A stretch of 64,000 nt of DNA from Saccharothrix ecbatanensis (GCF_014205015.1 NZ_JACHMO010000001.1:8556001-8620000), one strand, 5' to 3'. Shown: positions 16,662-25,446, counted from the stretch's first letter. Numbers and translations are program-made. The notes: generated from the letters alone by a model not told the origin.

Positions 16662-17005
16662 CTACGGGCGCGCTCGCGGTTCCGCCGGGGCGAACTGGTC
16701 GATGTCGTCCAGGGCGTCCTGGGCTGTCCCACCCACAACGGGGTCGGACAGCAGGGTGCGCAAGGTGGGCACCACGGTCCCTCTGGTGATCTTGCCGTGG
16801 ATGCGTGCCAGGTGGCCGAGGCAGGTCGTCGCCAGCAGACGCAATCGGACGTCGTACTTCGGAGCCAGGTGCTCCAGCAGGATTGGTTCCACCCAGTCGC
16901 CGTCGGGGTCGTCGTAAGTCAACTCGAGCAGTGCCTGGTTCGCCACCTGCGGGTCGCCCGTCCTGATGTCGGCGAGCATCTCGGCCCGCCAGCGCTCGTC
17001 GACGT
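16662..17005 (-). pseudogene. HEAT-repeat-like protein gene, body, disrupted by IS insertion
   Basis: The frame encodes about 113 residues of helical repeat character (ALLELTYDDPDGDWVEPILLEHL, RLRLLATTCLGHLARIHGKI, VVPTLRTLLSDPVV). It has no start with a ribosome binding site of its own; the first internal ATG is at 16979. If the IS element and one copy of the 10-bp target duplication are removed, the frame joins without shift to an ATG at 18525, giving a natural N-terminus MNPSDHVDERWRAEM. The insertion therefore hit codon 9 or so of a roughly 119-codon gene. A shortened product from the ATG at 16979 cannot be excluded. Confidence 0.85.
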
Positions 17006-17024
17006 CAATGCCGCTTAGTTAGTG
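16996..17024 (+). repeat. Left target duplication and left inverted repeat of the IS
   Basis: TCGTCGACGT (16996-17005) is the target duplication; CAATGCCGCTTAGTTAGTG (17006-17024) is the 19-bp terminal repeat, perfectly inverted at the other end. Confidence 0.95.
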
Positions 17025-18499
17025 ATCTTGCCGAAGAGGTGGATGCCAGGTGGCCGGTCGTAGCGGGTGCCTGTGTGGTGCGCGCGTTTGATCAGCTTGC
17101 TGCCGACGTTGCTGCGTTTGACCACGCGTGGGTAGGAGCGGTGGCGGCGGCCCCGGGCGCGTCGGTGTCGGATCTCCTCAAGCGTCTCGATGATCGCGTT
17201 CTTCAGGCGGTGAGGGGGAAAAACCCGCCTGGTTGGTGACCTGGCGGCGCACAGCGTTGAGACTTCGGACGAAGGACAACCCGTCGACGTCGAGCCCGTC
17301 GTCCGGACCGAGGCCCTCGGCGGCCTCCAACATCAACGCCCGCACCGCGTAGTGGGTCAGCAGCAACGCCCAGATCTCCTGCCGGACCAACTCCGGGGAC
17401 TTCGACCGCAGCACCCTGCCATGCGGCATCTGATGGGTCTCGATCTCGTCCAGGGTCAGCTCGAACTCCCACCGCTGCCGATACAGCACCGCCAACTCCA
17501 CCGCCGGCGCCACCTCGCGATCCATGATCGACACCACCAGGCGGATCATCTCGGGCTGCCCGCCGCGGTCGGTCACCGAGTACTCCACCACCCGCACCGG
17601 CAACCGCGACCCCTCCGGCGCCCGCGACCGCTTGCCCCGCTTCAGGTCCGCCTTGACCTTCGAGGGCAGCAGCTCACTGCGGTAGGACCCGTCGGGAAGC
17701 CACCCCAACACCGGCAGGTCCACATCGTCACGGACCCGCCACACCAATTGCGCCCCGCTCCGGCGCGCCCGCTGCCACAAGTCGTAGGAGAACACACCGC
17801 GATCGGCCAGCACCAGCATGTCCGGCTCGAACGCCGCCACCAACCGCTCGCACAAGCCGCGTTCCTGCACCCGCCAGGAATCCAACTCCGCCGCCACGAT
17901 CGCATGCGTGCCGCACTCGCCCAGCCCCATGATCCGCACCTGCGGAAACGGGCTCTGCCCGCCCTTGTGCGGCTTCTTGCCGAACTCGGCCACGTTGGCC
18001 GCCGTGTCGGGCAAGTCCAGCACGACACCGTCGACCGCCATCACCCGCCACCCGTGAAACCACGCCCCCCGCGTTCCGGCATGGGCCATCGGCACCGCCA
18101 CCCGGTCGAACAGCACCCGCAGCGGCGCCTCGCCCAACCGCCCCCGCGCCTGGGAGATCGCCCCCGTCGTGGGCACCGTCCACCCCTGCCGCCACGTGCC
18201 CAGAAACCGCAGACCGTCGACCAGCTTGCGCATCACCTCTTCGTAACCGTCATCGAAGAACAGGCACAGCGCCAGCACGTAGTAGACGACCACCCGCGCG
18301 GGCAGCAGACGCGACCGCCTCTCCCGACGCCCCGTTTCCGCGAGCACCTCGTCCACCAGATCCCGGTCGAACACACGGGCCAGCACACCGATGCTGATCC
18401 CATCGGTGAAACGGCGAGCAGACGGCACTGATCAACAGTACTGCCAACCAATCCACTCGCCTCAACCCGCACACCAAGGCCACTAACTAAGCGGCATTG
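17006..18499 (-). mobile_element. IS4-family insertion sequence, 1494 bp
   Basis: The element is bounded by perfect 19-bp terminal inverted repeats (17006-17024 and 18481-18499) and flanked by a 10-bp direct duplication TCGTCGACGT (16996-17005 and 18500-18509). A single IS4-type DDE transposase fills it. Length, repeat size and duplication size fit the IS4 family. The identical repeats and intact duplication suggest a recent insertion, although the transposase reading frame is broken near its end. Confidence 0.95.
17015..18428 (-). pseudogene. IS4-family transposase, frameshifted near the C-terminus
   Basis: The first 416 codons (18428 down to 17178) encode an IS4-type transposase: an N-terminal IS4 domain, then AVDGVVLDLPDT with the first catalytic aspartate, VLADRGVFSYDLW with the second, and YRQRWEFELTLDEIETH with the catalytic glutamate in the YREK-type region. 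At a T5C5 run (17214-17223) the frame shifts. In the neighbouring frame the expected basic C-terminus continues (RLKNAIIETLEEIRHRR to HLFGKITN) and stops at 17015-17017, inside the terminal inverted repeat. Removing one T restores one frame of about 470 residues. This may be a real mutation, a sequencing error in a homopolymer, or slippage. The GTG at 18428 is the assumed start. Confidence 0.85.
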
Positions 18500-18509
18500 T
18501 CGTCGACGT
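18481..18509 (+). repeat. Right inverted repeat and right target duplication of the IS
   Basis: CACTAACTAAGCGGCATTG (18481-18499) is the right terminal repeat; TCGTCGACGT (18500-18509) is the second copy of the target duplication. Confidence 0.95.
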
Positions 18510-18525
18510 GGTCCGACGGGTTCAT
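18500..18525 (-). pseudogene. 5' fragment of the disrupted HEAT-like gene
   Basis: The minus strand holds ATG at 18525-18523 followed by codons for NPSDHVD before the IS end. It joins in frame to the body of the gene beyond the IS. Confidence 0.8.
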
Positions 18526-18680
18526 CTCAGCGGTCACGGGCCGATTCTTCCTTCACGGTCTTCTCTCGTCGACCGGTTTGCGGGTTGACGGCCTTGATCA
18601 GCAGCTCAGGCCCTTGAACAGCCACAACGGAGTTCTCATGCTGTGTAGTCAGGTCCACAAGTTAATAGCTTGACTGATTC

Positions 18681-18713
18681 GCCCGCTGACCTGCGGTAAT
18701 GCAGGTGGCGGGC
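18681..18713. terminator. Strong interrupted hairpin, terminator-like
   Basis: GCCCGC and ACCTGC pair with GCAGGT and GCGGGC across a small internal bulge, with a 6-base loop; GATCTTGCTTTT follows. It could end transcription entering the cluster from the left. Confidence 0.5.
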
Positions 18714-19128
18714 GATCTTGCTTTTAGATCCACTGTGGACTGCGGCGGCCTGTCTGGAGCAAATCTGGAGCAGGCGGTCGCTCCGCACGAAATGTTGTCA
18801 GCCGTGTGCTCCAGGTCTCACTAGCCCGGTTGGGTGGAACCGCCAAAGAACTTTGCGGTCTCCGTAGCCGCCGTCAATGTTCGGCGCTGGCGCAATGACC
18901 CCAGGGTGGTCCGGTGCGGCCGTCAGCGGGCGCCTGGTGCCCGAACCCGCGGTTGGCGACGCGGCTGGACCTGTTCGTGTGAGTATCTCGGAGGGCTGCG
19001 TGGCGCCGGGCGAGTTCGTCCGGGACCGCGTGGCTCTTCGCGTCCACAGCCGAGGGCGCAGTGTGATCAGCTAAATCTCGGTGGTCTACGTGCGTTCGAA
19101 GGCCTTCTCCACGTCGGGTTTGATGGAG

Positions 19129-19158
19129 TTGCAAAGATATGACTGACACTCACATAAA
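19129..19158 (+). promoter_or_regulatory. Possible promoter of the DUF262-led cluster
   Basis: TTGCAA (19129-19134) and CATAAA (19153-19158) are 18 bp apart in an AT-rich patch about 80 bases before the first start codon. Confidence 0.35.
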
Positions 19159-19236
19159 TGGTGTGGGGTTTGGAGAAACCTTTTCGTCCAATTACGCGAT
19201 ACAGCCCTCGACAGCACAGCGAACGGGGTGGTCCAT

Positions 19237-21018
19237 ATGGGCGTCGAGGCCTTCGGTATCGAGAAGGAGTTCCTGAAGGACCTGCTCACCCAGGTGGACA
19301 AGGGGGAGGCGCAGCTCCCCGAGTTCCAGCGAGGGTGGGTCTGGCCCGACCGAAACATCGCCAGCTTGATCGCCTCGATCTCTCTGGGCTACCCGGCGGG
19401 CACTGTGATGATGTTGAAGCAGGGTGGCGACGTCCGCTTCAAGACCAGGTCCGTCGAAGGAGCGCCGCGAGCCAGCGCCGTGCTCGACCGGCTGATCCTG
19501 GACGGGCAGCAGCGGTTGACCTCGCTGTACCAGTCGCTGTTCCGCGACGCCCCGGTGGAAACCCACGACGTCCGCGGCAACACCACACGCGGCTGGTTCT
19601 ACATCGACATGGAGAAAACCCTTCTCGGCGACGGGGACCGTGAGGAGGCCGTGGTCTTCGTCCCCGAGACCAAGGTCCGCGTGGACTTCCGCGGGCAGGC
19701 CCTGTTGGACCTGTCCACGCCGGAGCAGGAGTTCACGCACCGCATGTTCCCGTGCACCGCTGTGTTCAGCTCGATGCAGTGGATGATGAGGTTCTTCCAG
19801 CACTCGCCCGAGCGCCAGTCCGAGAACCTGGCGCTGTGGAGCAGGTTCCACGAGGCCGTGGTCAAGCGGTTCGAGCAGTATCAGCTGCCGGTGATTGAGC
19901 TGGGCAAGAGCACGCCTCGCCAGGCGGTGTGCCAGGTCTTCGAGAAGGTCAACACTGGTGGCGTCACCCTGACCGTCTTCGAGTTGCTGACCGCCACCTT
20001 CGCGGCCGACGACTTCGACCTCCGCCAGGACTGGACCGACTGCCGGGCGCAGTGGGCCGGCAGCAAGTACGGCATCCTCTCTGAGGTCGCCAACACCGAC
20101 TTCCTGCAAGCGGTCACCCTGCTGGCTACGTACGAACGCCACCGGGCCGCCATCGAGACCGGTCGGGACGAAGCCACCGTCCCGCGCATCGGCTGCCGGC
20201 GGGCGGACATGCTCAACCTCACCCTCCCCGAGTACCGCAAGTGGGCGCCCGCGGTGACGGACGGCCTCAAGTCCGCCGCCCAGTTCCTGCACTCGCAGCA
20301 CATCTTCGACACCCGGTTCCTGCCCTACGGCAGCCAGCTCATTCCCATGTCCGCCATCTTCAGCCTGCTCGGCACCAAGGCCGAGACCGTCGGCGCGCGG
20401 CAGAAGATCTCGCGCTGGTACTGGTCCGGTGTGTTCGGGGAGCTCTACGGCGGCACGACCGAAACACGCTTCGCGCGCGACGTGCCCGAGGTCGTGGCCT
20501 GGGTGACCAGCCAAGGCGACGAACCCCGGACCGTCCATGAGGCCCAGTTTTTCTCCAGTCGCCTTTGGTCGCTGCGGACCCGCGGCTCCGCCGCCTACAA
20601 GGGCCTCTACGCACTGCTGCTCAAAGTAGGGCCGGTCGACTGGGGCACCGGGTCCGACATGTCCGACGAGAACTACTTCGACAACGCCGTCAACATCCAC
20701 CACGTGTTCCCCAAGGCGTGGTGCGAGAAGCAGGGGATCAGCCCCGCCGACTACAACTCCATCGTCAACAAGACGCCGCTGACCGCCCGCACCAACCGAA
20801 TCATCGGCGGGCGGGCACCTTCCGTGTACCTGCGCGGACTGGGCAAGACCGCGGACGCCACGCCTGAACAGGTCGACCGGAACGTGCAGTCGCATCTGAT
20901 CTCGGCCATCGACCTGCGCAACGACGACTTCGATGCCGCGATGAGGGCTCGACAGCGAGCTCTGCTCGCTGTCATCGGCGAAGCCATGGGTAAAGGCGCG
21001 CAGATCGACACCGAATAA
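19237..21018 (+). CDS. DUF262 and HNH nuclease, GmrSD/SspE-like
   Basis: The 593-residue protein has an N-terminal DUF262 domain: LPEFQRGWVWP near residue 28 and the ParB-like motif DGQQR at 89-93, which in this family binds or hydrolyses nucleotides. The C-terminal region has an HNH/DUF1524-like nuclease core with IHHVFPKAWC (H488, H489) and NSIVNKTPLT plus TNRIIGG. Single-chain DUF262-nuclease proteins act in type IV restriction (GmrSD) or with phosphorothioated DNA (SspE), where they cut DNA that has the wrong modification state. The ATG at 19237 fits the GGGGTGG ribosome site; a GTG at 19228 is possible. It heads a run of six genes on the same strand. Confidence 0.85.
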   Translation: MGVEAFGIEKEFLKDLLTQVDKGEAQLPEFQRGWVWPDRNIASLIASISLGYPAGTVMMLKQGGDVRFKTRSVEGAPRASAVLDRLILDGQQRLTSLYQSLFRDAPVETHDVRGNTTRGWFYIDMEKTLLGDGDREEAVVFVPETKVRVDFRGQALLDLSTPEQEFTHRMFPCTAVFSSMQWMMRFFQHSPERQSENLALWSRFHEAVVKRFEQYQLPVIELGKSTPRQAVCQVFEKVNTGGVTLTVFELLTATFAADDFDLRQDWTDCRAQWAGSKYGILSEVANTDFLQAVTLLATYERHRAAIETGRDEATVPRIGCRRADMLNLTLPEYRKWAPAVTDGLKSAAQFLHSQHIFDTRFLPYGSQLIPMSAIFSLLGTKAETVGARQKISRWYWSGVFGELYGGTTETRFARDVPEVVAWVTSQGDEPRTVHEAQFFSSRLWSLRTRGSAAYKGLYALLLKVGPVDWGTGSDMSDENYFDNAVNIHHVFPKAWCEKQGISPADYNSIVNKTPLTARTNRIIGGRAPSVYLRGLGKTADATPEQVDRNVQSHLISAIDLRNDDFDAAMRARQRALLAVIGEAMGKGAQIDTE

Positions 21019-21110
21019 TCGACTCGCTCGATCGTCTCGCCGTTCATCCTCCTCTGTCAGTGCGACTGAATTTCACCATCGGTCTGGCTAGCAATTGAAG
21101 GGCAACACCC

Positions 21111-22337
21111 ATGAACATGACCATGCCAACCAGCGCTGTCGAAGGAATCCGGCTGACGGTCACCCCGTTCCGTCCGGACGCGGTGATCGGCACGATGGGG
21201 TTGCCCACGCTCCTGCAACTCGTCCCCTCGCCGAAGACGGAGGAGGATGCCCGCGCGCTCAAGTACGCCTCGGGCGTCCTGCGCAGGCACGCAGAGGTGA
21301 GAGGCATGGTGCAGCGGATGTTGAAGGCCACCCAGAAGGGGCGCAACGTTACTTCCTACGCCTCCTACATCGCTTCCGGTGTGAACGGCGATCACGGCGC
21401 CGCCTGGTCCACCCCGCCGATCACGCTGTGGCTGGACGGCCAACCGGGCGCGATCGGCGATGAGCTCGTGCCGGGGACAGGGATCCGCACCATCACCGTC
21501 GCCGCGGGTTCACCGGTCGTCGCCATCGATGGGGAAACGCAGGTGACCGCCTGGCACGAGCTGTACGACGACCCGGCGCGCTTCGGCTGCGCCTACGAGA
21601 AGCTGGACGCGGTTCGCGTGCCGTTCGAGTTGTACTTCGGGCTGAGTGTCGAGGACGCACGGCAGATCTTCTACGACCGCAACGTCGAGGGCGTGCCGGT
21701 GGCCAAGAACCTGGCCATGTCCATGGATCAGCGAGACATCGGCACGCAACTCGCCCATCGCGTCGCCGAGGCCGTCAAGGTCGAGCACGAGGGCAAGATT
21801 GTGCCGTTCAGCAAGCTGGTGCAGGCGCGCAAGCGGCAGCTGACCAAGCTCGATCCAGAACTCGTCACCCTTTCCGCCCTGCGCGTGCTGGTGATCACCG
21901 CGTTGCACGGACGCGGGGGACTGGCGCTGTCCTCGTCGACCGTCCACGAGGACGACCTGCCCGGAGGAGTCACGGTCAGGCAAGCGGAAGAACAGCTCGT
22001 TCCACTCCTGTCTCGGGCCATCAGTGCCCTGTACCCGCACTTCGCCGCCAGGAGCGCCATCTCGGCGCCGGCTGTACTTGCAGGACTGGGGATCGCCGCC
22101 CACCAGGCCACCGGATGGGCCTCTTCGGGAAGGCTGCTGACAGCCGACGAACTCACCGAACTGCTGGAGTCCGTGCACTGGGAGCGCGAAGCACGCTACT
22201 GGGACGGTGTCGCCGCCAGTGCCAACGCCAGTGGAGTGCTCAACTTCGGTGGGGGCGCGAAGGACTCCGGCGGTCGTGTCGCAGACGCCCTTTTGCACCC
22301 CGACACCGAGTACGGGCGCAAGATCCGAGGCTGGTAA
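21111..22337 (+). CDS. DndB/DGQHR-domain-like protein
   Basis: The 408-residue protein resembles DndB and related DGQHR proteins: a beta-rich N-terminal half, a degenerate motif IDGETQVTAW at about residue 139 where the family has DGQHR, and the segment FYDRNVEGVPVAKNLAMSMDQRD, which matches the characteristic 'N-x-K-x-V-x-K' region of the family. DndB controls phosphorothioate modification genes; related proteins occur in other modification systems. No dndA, dndC, dndD or dndE gene is in the window. It starts 92 bases after the DUF262 gene. The assignment rests on motif similarity read by eye. Confidence 0.6.
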   Translation: MNMTMPTSAVEGIRLTVTPFRPDAVIGTMGLPTLLQLVPSPKTEEDARALKYASGVLRRHAEVRGMVQRMLKATQKGRNVTSYASYIASGVNGDHGAAWSTPPITLWLDGQPGAIGDELVPGTGIRTITVAAGSPVVAIDGETQVTAWHELYDDPARFGCAYEKLDAVRVPFELYFGLSVEDARQIFYDRNVEGVPVAKNLAMSMDQRDIGTQLAHRVAEAVKVEHEGKIVPFSKLVQARKRQLTKLDPELVTLSALRVLVITALHGRGGLALSSSTVHEDDLPGGVTVRQAEEQLVPLLSRAISALYPHFAARSAISAPAVLAGLGIAAHQATGWASSGRLLTADELTELLESVHWEREARYWDGVAASANASGVLNFGGGAKDSGGRVADALLHPDTEYGRKIRGW

Positions 22338-22493
22338 CCAACTGTCTGAACAAAACTTCTGCCGGAGGAGGGCGACGCGTTCGAACCGCCGCTTTGCGAC
22401 GGAGCCGACGTCGCCACGCCAGGGGGTGGATGTGCCAGGGAGGTGACATCGGCATCATGGGTGACCCTCGACCCCGCCTCAGGGAGCCTCATT

Positions 22494-23315
22494 GTGATCG
22501 TGTCCTCGGTGATGACCGACCATCCTTCTTGGCTGTCGGTTGGTGACGCCACCTACCGCGCCGTCCGTTCTGGACGCTCCTCCTGGGTGTTGATCTGCAC
22601 GTCCACCAGAACCGGTGATTGCCGAGCAGAGGCTCATCTCGTGTCCGGCGAGGGGGACGCCCCCGTGCTCGACGTCGTCGACCCCGCCGGGCTGACCGGT
22701 ACCGATGACGTGGTGGGTGTGCTGCGCGCCGCAGGCACGGTGGGACGTTGGCGCAACCCGGACTTGTGGGACGCCCTGGCGACGTCGATCGTCCGGCAGG
22801 TGATCCGAGCGGGTCAGGCCCGCAAGCTCTACCGGGCTTTCTGCGAGGCGCACGGCGAGGAAGTCGTCACGCCTCACGGGCCGGCGTGGTTGTTTCCGAC
22901 GCCGGAAGCCGTCCTGGCACTCCCGGACGACGAGTTCACCACCCTGGGGATGGCGTTCAAGCGCCGTCCACTGAAAGCCGCTGCCGAAGCAGTGCTGGAG
23001 TTCGGCTCGAAGTGGGCCGAGCTCGATCCGGCCGTGCTGCGGGACGAGGTGCAGAGCGTGCCCCGAATCGGCCCGTGGACCGCGGGTGCGACCGTCGCCG
23101 ACCTCACCAACGACTACTCGCTGTACCCGTACGCCGATCTTGCGGTGCGCACCTGGGCGAACCGCCTGTCGACCGGGCGAACCTGGCCCGAAACCGAACC
23201 GGAGTTCGCCCGCCGCTGGGCACGGTTGGCGGGGAAGGACCTGTCCGCCTGGACGCTGCTCACACTCGCATGGGGAGTACGTCATGCCAACACCTCAGGA
23301 GCCGTCGCCATCTGA
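22494..23315 (+). CDS. HhH-GPD superfamily DNA glycosylase-like protein
   Basis: The 273-residue protein has the helix-hairpin-helix-GPD signature in its C-terminal half: VPRIGPWTAGATVADLTNDYSLYPYADLAVRTW, in which IGPWTAG is the hairpin and the aspartate of YPYADLAV is the expected catalytic residue (AlkA/3-methyladenine glycosylase branch). The N-terminal half would be the AlkA-like beta domain. It would flip out and excise a modified or damaged base. The GTG at 22494 is supported by AGGGAG seven bases upstream; GTG 22443 and ATG 22512 are alternatives. Its end overlaps the radical SAM gene by 32 bases, so the two are coupled. Confidence 0.8.
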   Translation: MIVSSVMTDHPSWLSVGDATYRAVRSGRSSWVLICTSTRTGDCRAEAHLVSGEGDAPVLDVVDPAGLTGTDDVVGVLRAAGTVGRWRNPDLWDALATSIVRQVIRAGQARKLYRAFCEAHGEEVVTPHGPAWLFPTPEAVLALPDDEFTTLGMAFKRRPLKAAAEAVLEFGSKWAELDPAVLRDEVQSVPRIGPWTAGATVADLTNDYSLYPYADLAVRTWANRLSTGRTWPETEPEFARRWARLAGKDLSAWTLLTLAWGVRHANTSGAVAI

Positions 23316-24768
23316 CCTACCCGCAGCACCGATCACCGGCGCAGACCTCCGGCACCCGCTGGACGCGCTCTTCGTCAACGCACCGCTGCGCGACTACGCC
23401 GAGCGCCCTCGCGTCAACGACTTCACCCTGCCTGTGCTCGGCATGGGCTACCTGGCCACCTACGCCGCCTCGCAGGGCTTCAACGTCGGCGTCTTGGACG
23501 CCGAGGCCCACGGCTTGGGCGTCGACCACACCATCGACATCGTCAACCAGGCCGCTCCGCGGTGGGTCGGCTTCAACCTGCTCGCCCCGACCTACCAGGT
23601 CAGCGCCCGCATCGCCGCCGCCCTCGACCCGGCCATCAACGTCATGCTGGGTGGCCATCAGGCCAAGGCGATGCCCGTCGCCATCCTCACCGACCCGCGC
23701 ATGTCACGCTGCGAGGCCCTCGTGCTCGGTGAAGGCGAGACTCGGGTGGCAGCCCTGCTGGCTGACCACCGATCGCGCACCGAACTGCCTGGCGTCATGT
23801 GGCTGGATCCGATCCTGAAGACCCCGGTCACCGGCGGCGTTCCCGGCAACTCCCACCACCTCGCGCCCGACGTCGACGCACTGCCCTTCGTCGACCGCCG
23901 CTACCTCACCCAGGACCCCCACTACAAGGCAGGTCGGTGGGAGGCCAACATGGTCGGCGCCCGCGGCTGCCCCTACGACTGCTCGTTCTGCGGTGCTGCG
24001 GTCTCCGCCAACCCCGACATCACCATCCGCACCCGCGACTCGCACAACATCATCGCCGAAATGCACCAGCTCCGGGACACCGGCGTGACCGCGTTCCGCT
24101 TCGTCGACGACCTGTTCCTCGGTGCGAGACGGGTGATCGACCACATGATGAGCACGTTCACCACCGAGCGCGTCGGGGACTGGGCGGTCTGGGACGCCAC
24201 CGGCCGGATCAACGTCCTGCACCGCGCGAGCGACGAGACCTTGGACATCCTCGCGCGCAACGGCCTGCGCGAAGTCGCCCTGGGCATCGAATCCGGCAGC
24301 GAACGCATGCTCACCCTGATCGACAAGCGCATCGACCCCGCCATGACCAAGACCGTCGTCTGCCGCCTGACCGAACGCGGCATCAACGTCAAGGGTTACT
24401 TCATCCTCGGCTTTCCCACCGAGACCCCGAGAGAGATCGCCGCCACCGTCCGCCTCGTGCGCGAACTGTGGGACCTCACCGACCCGCTACCGGGACGGTT
24501 CCGCGCCTCGGTCTTCGAGTACCGCCCCTACCCCGGCACGCCCGACTGGCACCGCCTCATGGCCACCGGCCGCTACACCGCCGACCAACTCCTCGACTAC
24601 AGCCCTGTCGACCTCACCGACGCCGGAGTCGACGAGTCCATGCGGGAACGCGACGAGTTCAACTTCTCGGTCAACGTTCAACTCTCCGAAGCGCCTATCG
24701 ACCATGTCCGCGCCCAGCTCGTCGCCCTGACCCGCGAACAGCACGCCCGAAAGGCCGCAGCGGCATGA
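23284..24768 (+). CDS. Cobalamin-binding-type radical SAM enzyme
   Basis: The protein has 494 residues. The N-terminal about 180 residues form a Rossmann-type domain like the B12-binding domain of class B radical SAM enzymes (DAEAHGLG, FNLLAPTY, MLGGHQAKAMP, LGEGE). The radical SAM cluster motif is C229-x3-C233-x2-C236 in GCPYDCSFC. The rest of the barrel is recognisable: FRFVDDLFL, LGIESGSERML, KGYFILGFPTET and YRPYPGTP. Enzymes of this type methylate unreactive carbons or do thioether and rearrangement chemistry. The neighbouring kinase and Nudix genes suggest a nucleoside or nucleotide substrate, which is inference. It overlaps the glycosylase gene by 32 bases and the kinase gene in an ATGA. 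Confidence 0.88.
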   Translation: MPTPQEPSPSDLPAAPITGADLRHPLDALFVNAPLRDYAERPRVNDFTLPVLGMGYLATYAASQGFNVGVLDAEAHGLGVDHTIDIVNQAAPRWVGFNLLAPTYQVSARIAAALDPAINVMLGGHQAKAMPVAILTDPRMSRCEALVLGEGETRVAALLADHRSRTELPGVMWLDPILKTPVTGGVPGNSHHLAPDVDALPFVDRRYLTQDPHYKAGRWEANMVGARGCPYDCSFCGAAVSANPDITIRTRDSHNIIAEMHQLRDTGVTAFRFVDDLFLGARRVIDHMMSTFTTERVGDWAVWDATGRINVLHRASDETLDILARNGLREVALGIESGSERMLTLIDKRIDPAMTKTVVCRLTERGINVKGYFILGFPTETPREIAATVRLVRELWDLTDPLPGRFRASVFEYRPYPGTPDWHRLMATGRYTADQLLDYSPVDLTDAGVDESMRERDEFNFSVNVQLSEAPIDHVRAQLVALTREQHARKAAAA

Positions 24769-25403
24769 CCGCCCACCGCGGTCTTTTCGTGACCATCGAC
24801 GGCCCAGGTGGCGCAGGCAAGAGCAGCACCACCAGGCTCCTGCACCACCGGCTCACCAGCCAGGGCTACGCCGTCCACACCACCACCGAGCCCTCCCACG
24901 ACCAACTCGGCGAGATCGCCCGCCACGGCACCGACACCTACTCCGGACACGCCCTCGCCTGCCTGGTGGCAGCCGACCGCTACCACCACCTGGCCACCGA
25001 GATCCGCCCACAACTCGCCGCGGGCAAGATCGTGCTGTGCGACCGCTACGTCGCCTCGTCCTACGTGCTGCAACGCATGGACGGCGTCCCGATCGACTTC
25101 ATCGAAGCCCTCAACGCCGCCGCCGACATCCCTGACGTTGCCGTCATCCTCACCGTCGACCCGAAAGTCACCGCCCGACGCATTCACGAGCGCGGCGCGC
25201 ACAGCCGCTTCGAAGCCGGCATCACCACCAGCCGGATGGAAGCCGAGCTGTACGCGGACACCACCCACCGCTTGACCCGACGCAACTACCCGATACTCGC
25301 GATCGATACGACGAAATGCGCAACAGAGCAGGTCGTTGACATGATCGTCCAACGAATTGCGCAACTGACGGCCAGTCCACCCGACGAATCACACACCGCG
25401 TAA
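24765..25403 (+). CDS. Thymidylate-kinase-like nucleotide kinase
   Basis: The 212-residue protein has the P-loop GPGGAGKSS at 13-21, the LID/substrate signature LCDRYVASSYVLQ (DRY motif of dTMP kinases) and the fold order of thymidylate kinase. It phosphorylates a deoxynucleoside monophosphate. The family's usual TEPG-like loop reads TTEPSHDQLG here. A chromosomal tmk for housekeeping is expected elsewhere, so a second copy embedded between a radical SAM enzyme and a Nudix hydrolase suggests a modified dNMP as substrate. Start ATG overlaps the radical SAM stop. Confidence 0.85.
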   Translation: MTAHRGLFVTIDGPGGAGKSSTTRLLHHRLTSQGYAVHTTTEPSHDQLGEIARHGTDTYSGHALACLVAADRYHHLATEIRPQLAAGKIVLCDRYVASSYVLQRMDGVPIDFIEALNAAADIPDVAVILTVDPKVTARRIHERGAHSRFEAGITTSRMEAELYADTTHRLTRRNYPILAIDTTKCATEQVVDMIVQRIAQLTASPPDESHTA

Positions 25404-25437
25404 GCTGCGCCGGGTCTCAAACCGCGTGAGCAGCTTA
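25401..25437 (+). other. Inverted repeat between kinase and Nudix genes
   Basis: TAAGCTGC (25401-25408, including the kinase stop) pairs with GCAGCTTA (25430-25437). The GAGG ribosome site of the Nudix gene begins two bases later. It may attenuate transcription or tune Nudix translation. Confidence 0.45.
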
Positions 25438-25446
25438 TGAGGACCC

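Larger units (their letters stand above)
18526..19236. other. Gene-free 0.7-kb stretch before the DUF262 gene
   Basis: No frame here has protein character. The stretch is less GC-rich than its surroundings. It holds a strong hairpin at 18681-18713, a tandem TCTGGAGCA repeat (about 18751-18771) and a possible promoter at 19129-19158. It probably contains the promoter of the disrupted gene (minus) and of the following cluster (plus). Confidence 0.5.

Noticed and set aside
17039..17239. Small plus-strand ORF inside the IS element
   Set aside because: It is antisense to the shifted C-terminus of the transposase, which explains the region fully.
18751..18771. Phage attachment site at the TCTGGAGCA tandem repeat
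   Set aside because: Only two short copies, no integrase gene and no matching site at another boundary.
18834..19142. Plus-strand ORF of 102 codons before the DUF262 gene
   Set aside because: No ribosome site, low-complexity Arg/Gly composition and no recognisable segment.
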